This document shows positions 38,001-49,375 of a stretch of 64,000 nt of DNA, in pieces (within the stretch, counting starts at the first letter, position 1; each line of letters opens with the position of its first letter). The notes below the pieces were generated by a model, which ran no database searches, was not told where the DNA came from, and saw only the letters and a list, made by a program, of their open reading frames with translations. The translations under genes and the position numbers were made by a program. The DNA lies in the NCBI GenBank assembly GCA_018697195.1, contig CM031857.1:95272966-95336965 (forward strand), written 5' to 3'. Source of the stretch: Certhia americana. Its lineage: Eukaryota; Chordata; Aves; Passeriformes; Certhiidae.

Positions 38001-40297
38001 TTGTCAGCTTAGTTATAACACTACTGCTAAACACACAATGAACAGTTTGCAGATGTCACACACAGCTAATGTAGGCCAAGAAGGAGCAGGTGAGTTAAAA
38101 GGACTACATCAGTGGATGTATGATAATTTAGTCCTATGCTGCCTTCTCAAATAATTGTTCCTGCAGAGTCAGGAGAAGGATAGAGATGATTTGCTCTCTC
38201 TAAGAAGCAACAGGATGGACATCTGTCTTTATGGAAGAGTGATACTTCCAAAAGCTTAGCTTTAGAACACCTCCATTAGGAATGGCATGTTCTAAACTCA
38301 GAGAATGTGAATTTTAAACTCCTCATCCAACAAAAAAAGCTTAAGCAGTGCCTGAAAACTTACAGGTGAAAAGCCTTGAGCAGGCATGATAGTAAATTAA
38401 TCAGTTAGGTTAATTTTCAGGTCAAAAAGAATTAACTATGTATTGAGAAGGATTCTTGTCTTCTCAAGTTGAATCATTCACTATGATACTATGTCTTCAA
38501 AAATGCATAAAATGCACCAAGGTAAGAATACACAGTATTATGGGCAAGTCTACAGATCTGTACATTTATCAAATGCCTGACTTTAGTTCTAGACATGTGA
38601 TGAAGCAAAAGAGGACCATGAAAACTACAGACTATCGCTGAAGGTAACTACTGTGTTTACAAATGCACAGAACCCCATCTGTTTTACTAACAAGGCATTC
38701 TGTCAGCAAGAACGTGCAACAGAAGTTATCCCTTTTGTACATTGAAGAACACATTTTCCCAGATCTTTTCCAACTGTAAAATACTATTATAATTACTTTT
38801 CGATTTAAATTCTCTAAACTTGAGCATACCAAAATCCAATTTCTTTTAGCTTTCCCGTCAAATTACTTTTTAAAGTTCTCATACCTTACTTTTTTGCTAT
38901 AAATTCTAAAAGTAAATTTTTATCTTAAGAAAATTTCAAACCCTGGTTATCTTTTTTGTGTTATTAAAATGGTTTCATAGAGAGTTGTTTTATCCTGGTT
39001 TCCAGTGTCTACATCTATAACCAAATTTGGCAATGCAGCCTCTTTTCTAAGGAAACACTGAAGAATTAAATGCTTCATAGGCATGATACTATAAACTTAA
39101 GTTCATATAATTAAAATAAAGTATATTTGATTGTGAATCTTTATTATTTCAGTTATATAAAGCAGCAGTAACACTGACATTTTTTCTCTTTCTTCATTTT
39201 TAAAAAATGAACAGCATTGCATTAAATGAAGGTGTGTGTACTTAGGAAATGTGACAATGGGAGCAGATACAATTATTTTAATCACTGAAGCATTGTCGGG
39301 CTAGTATAAATTTAACTGAAGATCTGGGCAAATCTGGGGTCACCAGGAAGGGGGAATCTAGTGGTGGTGCCTGTAGAATGCTCCAAAAGAATATGCAAAG
39401 TAATGCCTGTAGGCAAAGCGAATAACAAACAAGAGGCAAATGTACAGAGATTTGATGCCAAGTAAGCACTGTGATTATGAGTATTAAAAGCCTCTAAAGG
39501 GAGGTATTTGACAATAGTCTGTGGTCATTTTTTGTTTAACACACATTAATTATGTGTTAATTAAATTACAATATTTTTGTAAATAAGAGTCCCAGAGCAA
39601 TGAGGTGATAAAGTGCCTACAGAGCAAAGGTACAGCCTGGATTCTCCCACCTGTGCAAACTAAGTCACATGATTCCTAACACACAAATTCAGATCTCCAG
39701 TCTCTCAGTTTAGGGAGCTGCCAGCAATGAGGATCCTGTAACTGGTTTGGATCTATGAATATTCAAGCTGCAAGTTCAAGCACCTGAAAAACTGTAGGTC
39801 TTAGAAGATCCACTAGAGAAAGTTATATTTTATGTTCCTACTGGTGAGACTAAAACCAATACTCTCTATTTCATCAAAATGTGGAGAAAGTTCCCTCAGT
39901 TGAATGTTTTTGAGTCCATAATCCTTTGGAGAAAGATGACATTTTCTATGGAAATCTGTGCTACAATATTAGATTAAAATACATGAGGCAGGTACGTACT
40001 GAAGGACATAAGATATGCATGATGGAATGAAAGAGAAATGTCACTGTAGCACAAAGAGGTTACTAGAGGTTATTCTCTTAAAATCTTTCAGTCTGGGGGA
40101 GGTAGAGAGGAAGGCAACTTTTATACCAAAAGGTCATTTTGGTTTAGCAGTCTAGAGCTATTCAGCTAGACAATCTGTTTTTATCTCTGTGTTTGTTCCA
40201 TTCTTTCAAGTCTTTGTCTTTAGCACTCAAAACCATTTGGAATGAAATGTTTACTTTTGAATGTTAAATAATTGTTTATCCCTCTTTAATAAATATG

Positions 40298-40312
40298 GAT
40301 ATATCTATATAG

Positions 40313-40344
<32 letters not shown>

Positions 40345-40350
40345 GCAAAA
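40298..40350. repeat. (AT)n-rich microsatellite beside CR1
   Basis: An imperfect AT/ATAT array interrupted by C and G. AT-rich sequence continues to the CR1 3' end at 40399. Confidence 0.9.
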
Positions 40351-40398
40351 ATAGGTATATTAAGAAAACAAGCCTGTATATAATACATGCATATATAC

Positions 40399-42255
40399 AC
40401 AGAATCACTGAGGTTGGAAAAGACCCTTGAGATCATTCAGCAAACCCAGAAATGCCAAGTCCACTACTAAATCATGTCCCTAAGTACCACATGTCTTTGA
40501 AATACCTCCAGGGGTGGCAATTACATCACTGCCCTGGGCAGTCTGTTCCAGGGTTTGACAACCCTTTCAGCCAGCTCCTCTGGCTCTAATTGAGGTTGTT
40601 TCTCTTGTGTTATTACCTGGAACAAGATATTGACCCCCACTTCGATATGTCCTCCATTTACAGAGTTGCAGGGAGCAATAAGGTCTCCCCTGAGCTTTTT
40701 CTTCTCCAGGCTAAAAAAACCCCAGCTTCCTCAGCTGCTCCTCATAATATTTGTGCTCCAGACCCTACCCCACGTGCACTGCATGGTCTGTGCATGGTCC
40801 AGAGCCTCAATGTCTTTCCTGTAGTGAGGGGCCCAAAACTGAACACAGTACTCGAGGTGTGGCCTCAGCAGTACTGAGTACAAGGGGATGATCACTGCCC
40901 TGATCCTGCCAACCACACTATTTCTGACACAGGCCAGGCTGCCTTTGGCCTTCTTGTCCAGCTGGATACATGCTGGGTCATGTTCAGCCACTGTCAAACA
41001 GCACCCCCAGGTCATTTTCCACTGAGCATCTTTCCAGTCACTCTTCCCAGCCTGTAGAGCTGCATGGGGTTGTTGTGACTCAGTGGAAGGACCTGGCTCT
41101 TGTCCTTGTTGAACCTTATGCAACTGGTCTCACTAGCCCATTGACTCCTCCAGTCCAGATCCTTCTACAAAGCCTTCCTTCCCTCCAGCAGATCAACAAA
41201 CACCCTGCCCAACTTGGTGGCATTTTCAAACTGACCGAGGGTTTGCTCGACCCCCTTGTCCAGATCATTGGTGAAGATGTTAGACAGGACTGGCCCCAAC
41301 ACTGAGCCCTGGAGAACATTCACCACTACTCTCTGGGCCTGAGCACCCAGCCAGTTTTTTACCCAGCAAAGAGGTGCTTACTTACTCCTGTCTAAGCCAC
41401 AGGCTTCCAGCTTCTCCAGTGGAATGCTGTGGGAAACAGTGTCAAATGCTTTACTAAGTCTATGTAGATGACACTTGCAGCCTTCCCCTCATCTATTAAG
41501 CACATCACCCTGTAGTAGAAAGAGATCAGGTTGTTTGAGCAGGACCTGCCTGTCTTAAAACCATGCTGACTGGGCCTGATCCCCTGGTTGTCCTGTACAT
41601 GCCAGGTGATGACACTCAATATGATCTCCTCCATGACATTCCCTGGCACCAAGGTCAGGCGTTTAGTTTCCAGGATCCTCCTTTCAACCCTTATTGAAGG
41701 TGTCACAGTTTTTAACATCCAGTCAACTGAGACCTCCTCAGTCAAACAGGACTCCTGGTAAATAGCGGAAAATGGCTCAGTAGCACTTACACCAGCTTTC
41801 TCAGTACCTCAGGGTGAATGGATCCCATTCAGTTTTGTAGACTTCTTAGATTATGGGGGTTTCACACCAGTCCCATCTATCTCAGTCCAGCTCAGGGGCA
41901 GGGTAACCTAAGAACAATTTGTCTTACGGTTAAAGATTGAGGTAAAGAAGGCATTAATTAACTCAAGCTTTTTCCTCATTCTTTGTCACTATTTTTCCCA
42001 CCCCATTCAATAAAAAAAGGGAGATTTTCCTTAGCCCTCTTTTTTTCTTGTTTGTTTTTTTTTTTTTTTTTTTCTGATGCACTTACAGAAATGTTTTTTT
42101 ATGATCTTTTATGCCAATAGTAAGATTAAGTTCTAGTTAAGCTTGGGCTCTTTTAATTTTCTCCCTGCATAACCTCTAGATATCCTTGTAGTCCTATGTT
42201 GCCTGCCCCTTCTTCTAAAGATTATGAAGTCCCCTTTTTTCCTCTGAGTACATAG
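40399..42255 (-). mobile_element. CR1 LINE, longest copy here (about 1.86 kb), inactive
   Basis: The 3' end is at 40399 (ACAGAATCACTGAGGTTGG, reversed). Toward higher coordinates it runs through 3' UTR into ORF2 reverse transcriptase. Minus-frame blocks include LLRPHLEYCVQFWAPHY (40731-41123 frame), EGIECTLSK-region sequence with the FADD box degraded to FENA-like near 41220, DNQGIRPSQHGFKTGRSC and VIYIDLVKHL (41392-41745 frame), where FSKAFD is lost. 41900-42255 matches a further upstream CR1 segment by memory (TTTTAATTTTCTCCCTGCAT near 42153). Frameshifts and stops break ORF2, and a T run of 19 lies at 42055-42073. The endonuclease and ORF1 are absent. Confidence 0.94.
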
Positions 42256-43867
42256 ATAGCACAATTTATGTTGAACTGTGAATTATTTATTTAATTTATG
42301 AATTATTATTTAACGTTATATTAACCTAACTTGGCTAAAATAACCTAATTGGCTAAAATACTGTGAATTTGATAATATTGGGAAACAGGAGTTCACATTC
42401 ATCAAGATTTTATATATCATTATGGATGACATTGACAAAATATTTTCCTCTAAACAACTATTTTATGACTTTCTAATACATTTTTTTAATTGTATTTACT
42501 GTAATAGAAATAAATAATGGGTTTGGGAGAGTTTTGTTTTTAAGCAAAAGAAGAAAATTATCCCCGGAGTCTTTGCCTTCCCTCTCTCTGGTCACACTTT
42601 TCAGTTTTAGTTAGCATGCTATTAAAAACAACAGCAAAAGGATTAACATTTTCATAATGTTTTTATGTTAGTGCTCTCATGAGGTCACTATGGGGACAAC
42701 CCTTTCATTTACCTTTTCATTTCTTTCTCTGAACTGAGAAACTAATGGTTTGTTTCTCTCTGGGAAGGCAAAGTTGATGGTTACATTACCACCACAGTTC
42801 TCAGCATTCTTGTGACAAGGGGTGTGTCTGAAAATCCTATTTAGACAGAGAAACCCCACAAAACCTGAAACTATGAAAATTCATTTTCAAGGCATTTCCT
42901 GAGAGAGCATGTTTGACATATTATACCTTTCTACCTTAGGAGATTTAAAGCTGAATCAAATTTGGAAAAGTGAGGTTGTATTTTATAGTGAAAATTTCAC
43001 AATATAGCCATGTGTCCCTAAAGTCCTTAAAGAATGATGGTCATCCTGATAGCTATCTTTTGTTTTCTAAAAAATGATGAATTGCTTTTGAGATTTATAC
43101 ATCTGGTGCTAAAAATGCATGAAATGTTATGTCTGGCTGGTTTTTTGTTAGAAGAAAACCCTTCACTTAGCAGACCTGGACACGATGTAAAAGCAACCCA
43201 ACGTTTCAATGGCATGAAAGATTGGAAGTATTTTTCAGCTAGGACCTAACAGATCCTAAAGCTTTTCTTCACAAAGTATAAGGCAATGTAAAATTACTAT
43301 GGTCTTCACATCCAAACTACTTTTTGACAGACAATGAAATATTTCCCTGAATTAGATCTTACATGAATCAAACATTAATTAAAAACAACAGTTTTTTAAC
43401 ATTAAAAACACCACTCACACACAAACACAAAAAATCCAACCCATAACCAACCCAAAAAACTTTCCAGTTTGATTTCAAAATATTGAAAAATAATGAATTC
43501 ACATCAATTTACAAGCTGTCCTATCAACAACATTCCATTCCAAACATGCACACTTTCTCATTTGAATTTATCTATTTTGAAATTTAATACTTCTAGATTA
43601 CAAGAACCCTGATAAATTGAAGAGCTTCTGGAAATTTCCTTTATCACAGAGGTGGCACCAGAACCAAACCTAGAGGCTACTCTGTGCTTCTACTTGACAT
43701 CCCTCTAAACAAGTGCACAAGACTGGTTTTACAAGACTGATGCACAAGGGAGAGCCTCAAGTACAGGTGCCTTTCTGTACATTGGGAGAGCTAACGTGGC
43801 AAGTGCCTTCCAGCCTGGGAACTAAGGATACATCTGCTGGAAATGGGGACATGGTCCTCTCACTGGT
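42256..43867. other. intergenic sequence, no gene seen
   Basis: AT-rich unique sequence. A local duplication of a TTGGCTAAAATA-containing unit occurs near 42330-42361. No gene was recognised. Confidence 0.6.
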
Positions 43868-43930
43868 CACCAGAGAGAGGAGATCGGTGCTGCTCCTCTG
43901 CTTCCCCTCTTGAGGAAGCTGTAGACTGCT
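43868..43930 (-). mobile_element. short CR1 3' UTR fragment
   Basis: The stretch with GAGGAGATCGGTGCTGC and CCCCTCTTGAGGAAGCTGTA closely parallels the CR1 copy at 22170-22230 in this window (GAGAAGATATCAGTG-like, then CCCTCTTGAGGAAGCTGTA). Both ends are missing, so this is an isolated internal piece. Confidence 0.65.
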
Positions 43931-43955
43931 ACAATGGTGTTGTTATAGTTCTGGC

Positions 43956-43985
43956 TCAAAAATTAACATGTCTAAAATTAACATG
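43956..43985 (+). repeat. 15-bp tandem duplication, one mismatch
   Basis: TCAAAAATTAACATG is followed directly by TCTAAAATTAACATG. It is a simple two-copy tandem duplication. Confidence 0.9.
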
Positions 43986-46877
43986 TCCAGACTGAGGATG
44001 TTGTCTGGGTGGGTCATAAAAGCTCTTGCAGGCAGCCTGGCTGTCTAAGGACAGCTGTGGGAAACAGCCTCAGTGCTGACAGGTTTTATACATACATTCT
44101 ATATATATGGCTATATTCTCAGTAGCCAACCCTCACCCTGCTTAGGCAGAGTGGGAAGGCAGGATGAGTCCCTTGGCACTGCCTGTGTTTTTGTGAGGGC
44201 TCTGTGTGTCTGTCTGAATTACGTGTGCCACTGGCAGTTTCCTGAACAATAATGTGCTGAAAAGAGGTCTGCAGGCACGCTCACTGCTGGCTGGAATAGG
44301 GGGGATGCCTCCTGTCTGCAAGATTTGCTAATTCCAAAGCAATATGTTTGCTTCTGCACCAGAAACTCATTTCCTGTGGACCCATCCTGTATGATCCCAA
44401 GTGTTTTCAAAGTTGTGGCTTACCAGGACAGTTCATCCTGTGCCAAAGGACTCTTTATGTTTAGGTGGTGCTTCAGTGGCTTTAGTCACTTTTGTTACTG
44501 ACTGGTGCAAAATTATCTCACTTTTCTCTCAAAGATACAGTCAATAAAATACAGAGCACACGCCCAGGGAGGGGTGGTCATACCTTGGACAAGGGTAACT
44601 TTGGGATGGAAGTGTGCCTTGGTGTTACAGTTAGGTTACAATGAACCAAGCCCACTGGAGTAGAGTGATTTCAGCACAGCTGCAGGCTCAGCAGCAGAAC
44701 ATCTCCCCTGGCTGCCCTGACTGACAGCTGCTGGGCCATTTTCAGCTGTAAAGTACAGTCGAGTTCCCCTCCCTCCAAGGATTCCAACAGAGCTGGGCCA
44801 CGGTGTCTCCATTCTGCTCCCCTCGGTGTTCCATCCCCTTAGCAGGTGCTATGGATGCAGATTGTGGGTGTGAGGAACCATCATGGAATAGTTTTTGAAC
44901 ATGCCAACTGCATTCCATCTAGGGAGCAGCAAATGTATTTTACCCTATAATTCCTGTACTGTTACAACTTCTGTGAAGATGCAAATATAAATTCTCAGTT
45001 TCCTCTAATTTTATCTCCAGTCATCCCATACTAGGAATTTAATTTTTTTCCTAAGTCTGATTGTATTATGGCACACTTATATTAAATAGGTTATTCTATC
45101 TCAGTTTTTTTATATATTGGCACAACATTAATTTTTGTTCCAGATGTTTCCTGAACATCCTTTGCATTTCAATACTTTTGAAAATCAACCTTGACAGTGT
45201 AGAGAACTCCTCTGACACTTCTCTTATAATTCTTTGATGCAAATTACATAGATATGCTGATGGTACATCCAAGGGAGAGGGAGAAGGAGAGTTTAACATC
45301 CTTCAGAGTAACTTTTGTAATGGAAAATTTTATTGTGACTTATAAACAGACTATGTTCTCTGGATGTTTCCCAAAAGAGAAAGCAGATTCTGAATGAAAC
45401 ATTTTACTTTTTCCACTGATAATCATTGTGGATTCAATATATTTTATTTTATTCCATGTTCAAACACAAAGAAGCTATGTCCCAAACAGAAAAACTAACC
45501 ATGTATTTTCCTTACTTATTTGTTACCATGGAAGCTTTGGGTCCATAACTTAGGACAATGTGTTAAAACAACTTTGCCATGATGGTCATGGATGGGAGAA
45601 TTCCCAGGAGGCCTCCAGATGCTCTACAGTCACATTAACACACAGAAAGCACATGGCAGGAAAAGGCACAGATATTAACTTCACTAAGCAGCTGAAAGGT
45701 TGCAATTACATTTTACATGTTTCTATGTCTTTACTTTTACATGGTGATTGGTCACATTTACACTAGAATAAAAGTGAAAAAGAAGCTGAATCAACAATCC
45801 AAGCAAAATCTACTTGATGGATATCTTAACCCTACTCCAATACACCTCAGACCTGATGTAGCCATTGCTCCCACCCACAGTGTGGAAAGAGAGCTCAAAA
45901 ACATTGCTTCCACTTATCCTGGCTTAATGTAGAAATTTATTTATTTTTTTCTAAGTTTGTAATACTTGTTTATAATTCTGAGATGTTAACTTCTTACTGT
46001 GTTGATCAGAGGGAGTATGCTTAGTAATCCTGAGTTATTAAGCTCCATATTTGAAGGGATAAAAGAGAATGAGAGAAAAAGGGATAAAAGAGTGGTCTCT
46101 TCTCTTTGTAGATAGAATGGACAGCTAGGGCTTCACGTTTATTCTATTTGGGATCCATTTCTTTGCTTGCTATTACAGGTTTGTTTTACTTTATTTTCTC
46201 TTAATTTTACATCTTAAACATGAATTTTTGTTTGTAAGTGTACAGCCATTATTGTAAAAGTAAATAGGCAAAATATCACATTTTGGTAGATCTGACATCT
46301 TCTTTTCAACGGTCATTAAGTTGTGGAATTATAATATTCCTGACACTAGTGATCTTATAAAAATAATTACAAACCCTTTACTTGAAATATAATATAATAA
46401 TACTAAGTAAACTTTGTTTAAAAAGCTGATATGCATCACAGATACTCTTCCAATATTTCAAATGCTGTTTGCCCTCTGGCTTGTAAGTTTTTAACTTATC
46501 ACAATTATACTTTTTTGCTTGTGTTTTGTGATTAATTCCATCGGTAAAGCTCATGTCTGCTGATTGTTTATATCTGTAATCAGCTGTGCAATCAGACAAC
46601 TAAAGGAGTTGAATAACTCAACTACTTTGCATGCATTTCCAAAAAACCCCTGCAAGTGTGAGGTGGGGGGAGTATCATCCTATCATTAGTAAACAATAAT
46701 TGAAAACTTCTCAGCTCTGCATTGGACTTCAGAAACTGGTGAGGCTTTGCAATGGTGATGATTCTTACTCCCATGCATTTTGAATCCACAGAGAGTTCTG
46801 CATTCCTGGTGCAAGGTGCTCCGGACACCAAAGGGGATTCAGTGAGATCTGAATTGCCATCTGGACACTCTGCAGCA

Positions 46878-46907
46878 ATCACTGATTATATGATCACTGA
46901 TTATATG
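46878..46907 (+). repeat. perfect 15-bp tandem duplication
   Basis: ATCACTGATTATATG is present twice in tandem with no mismatch, which suggests a recent slippage event. Confidence 0.95.
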
Positions 46908-48462
46908 CACATTTTGCTCATGGTCATTGATAGCTTTTTCCTATCTTTCCTTTGGTGTAACATGATTAATGTCAGTTACTTTATGTCATAGAAGCTCTTC
47001 TAGCTTACAATAGTTTAGTTATTCATCCTGAATGTACATGGTAAAATAAACATGGTCCATGGAATGGGTTAGCATTGCATCTCAGGAACCCCAGTGAATT
47101 AGCTCTAATCTTCAACATCAAAAGGGATTTTTGTTCAAATCACTGGTGATAGCTGTAGATGGTCATGCTGGGCTGTAGACCCAGAAATATGAGGATAAGA
47201 TTCACTGTAAAACAAAGATCTAGGTGGTGTTTCACCATAGAAGTCCTTGATGAGGTGATAAATTTTATCTTTTGAAAAATAAATCTCAGGTTGTTTTTTC
47301 ATTTAACTAGTAGAATGCACATTTTCCCGCTTCACATTTGAAGTAGCTTGTCTTTTCCCTAGGTATCTTTTAGGTCAGAGCCTGTTACCAAAAATGAGGA
47401 CTCTATCAAATTAATAAGTGCAAACAACCACGGGAACTTAGAATTTTGGACTTTCTGCTTTTGAATGGATTATATAAAATTTTATTAGACATTTCTTGAG
47501 ATATTTTATTTTTAAGGAGAAAAGTTACTGAGCAAAACAGATAAGAACAACAACTTTTTGCTTTTTCTGTTCTATTAAAATAACATTAATTTGGCAAGAA
47601 CAGCTGAATTATTTTGGTTATCAAGGCAAATGACGTTAATTCAAGATGTATATATTCAAATGTAGTCCCATTTGAAGAGAGCATTTATCTTATTTCTCTT
47701 TATGTAAACCTAATAGAACTTAGAAATACCATACCAAGAATGACACCTCAGCCATGAAACTCAGCAGGGAAGATGGTATTTAATGTTGATAACTTCTTAT
47801 CTTCAAAGATAAGATGATTAACATGATTCAAAGGTGAACTCATATGAACCATAGTGTTCAATCTTGACAAACATATTCATCTATTGTTAGGAATTAAAAT
47901 ATAAATTAATCCTTGCATTTAACTTGAAGCACACGCTAAGCCCAAATGCTTATACCTGGCAGGGGGATGGGAAGAGGAAGGTAACAGAGGAGAGAGAGAT
48001 GGGCTAAAAGGAGATTGCCTGCCTATACTTGTGTGATGTATAGCCCATTTAACAGAGGATTTTATGAGCTGCAATTATCCATGCCTCTCATGAGAGATAT
48101 TTTCCCTTCATTCTAGCCATCCTAGTCAAACAAAAAACGTGTAGCACACTTTTAGTCATCACTGTCATCAAAACAGGTTGGAAGATGCTATCAAAATTTG
48201 TTATAAATGATCATAGTCTGCAGTATTTTTAAAACTTTTCTATAGTATTGTTCACATCAATTAATTGCTGTTAAACCTTGCCTAGCCTGATGGCACAAAG
48301 TGGATTAGATATTTAGCTATAGAACAAATTCAGTGCACATAACTAATGGAAGTCTTCCAGCAAAACACAACTGTCTTAAAGCCAGATGTATTTCAAGTCT
48401 CTAATGGTAATTGTCCTTATCAAGGTCTTAGAAACAGCACATCTGAGAAAATAATTTAATTC

Positions 48463-48897
48463 TGTCCTGGTTCCAAACAAGACAGGGTTAATTTTTGCAG
48501 TAGCCAGGAGGGGGCATGGCTGAGAGCCACCTCATATTATTGCTGGAGGCAGGAGGAAGGGATTCAGTCTTCCAGGGAGAAGGTGTTTCTTCTGGTCAAG
48601 AAAATGTGGTAGAGGGAGATATCTGATATTATTTATTACCAGGGAGGTTTTCGGAATAATTCCTTTTTTTATACCATTTGTTATTAATATAGTTGCTTTT
48701 ACTGTTTGTTTTCTTGCCTCATTGCTGTTTCCAGGAAATTGTTCTTATCTCAACATATTTTCTTTACTTTTTGTGCCCCTAGTTCTCATCTCCCAGCCTC
48801 TGAAGGAGAAAGGGAGGGAAAAATTGGGTGGAGTGAGTGGTTGCATGGGTTTAGTGGAAATACTAAATTGGAGAATACCATTCTTAAACCATGACCA
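48463..48897 (+). mobile_element. avian solo LTR, diverged, sense on plus strand
   Basis: Begins TGTCCTGGTTCCAAACAAGA and carries GGGTTAATTTTTGCAGTAGC, matching the 5' end of the bird LTR superfamily also present in reverse at 18279. It then has ATTGTTCTTATCTCAACAT, the block after the LTR polyadenylation site, and ends near TTAAACCATGACCA. Internal parts are shorter than in the 587-bp copy and the AATAAA-type signal is not clear. No matching flanks were found. The frames 48706-48894 and 48722-48967 overlap it and are not genes. Confidence 0.8.
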
Positions 48898-49167
48898 CTT
48901 GCATGTCTCTGAAGTGATTTTTTTGTTTGGCAGTTACTTAACTCTTATAACAAAACACCAGAAATGAACCAAACAGCAACAAAAACCAAAACCAAACAAA
49001 AACAACCCTCCCACAACACCAAACAAAATAATGCTCCTATAAAAGAGAAATTTTAGTAACAACCAGGTTTAAAGGAAGGAAAAGTGTAAGCAGAAAGGTT
49101 TGTAAATTAATGAATTAAGAATGGTTGCTCTCTGGTGAATGAAACCAACCCCCACCCGACTAAACCC

Positions 49168-49375
49168 ACCCTTCAGGAAGTTGTAGAGTGATAAGGTCAC
49201 CCCTGAATCTCCTTTTCTCCAGGCTAAACAACCTCAGCTCCCTCAGCCGTTCCTCACAGGGTTTGTGTTCCCAGCCCCTCACCAGCCTCATTGCCTTCCT
49301 CTGGACATGCTCAAGTGACTCAATGTCCTTCCAGAACTGAGAGGCCAGAACTGGACACAGCACTAGACATTGCAG
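49168..49375 (-). mobile_element. CR1 LINE internal fragment (end of ORF2)
   Basis: The minus frame at 49160-49465 includes [20 protein letters not shown] and [19 protein letters not shown], the conserved C-terminal tail of CR1 ORF2. Unlike ordinary copies it lacks the 3' UTR and octamer end, so sequence has been lost on the 3' side as well as the 5' side. Confidence 0.93.

Larger units (their letters stand above)
26488..40297. other. long intergenic stretch, simple repeats only
   Basis: About 13.8 kb in which I recognise no gene, RNA gene or transposon. It holds the trinucleotide array at 26751, a poly-C run at 27621, (GAAA)n at 29021-29038, poly-A runs at 29568-29588, 34853-34870 and 35004-35025, and (AT)n at 32101-32121. 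Frames of up to 103 codons (29293-29601, 29990-30301, 32395-32706, 32880-33188) lack domains, splice sites or repeat likeness and look random. Ancient diverged repeats could be missed by eye. Confidence 0.6.
43931..48462. other. intergenic sequence, no gene seen
   Basis: No gene or transposon recognised. It contains two 15-bp direct duplications (43956-43985 and 46878-46907). 44560-44860 is moderately GC-rich without a coding signature. Confidence 0.6.
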
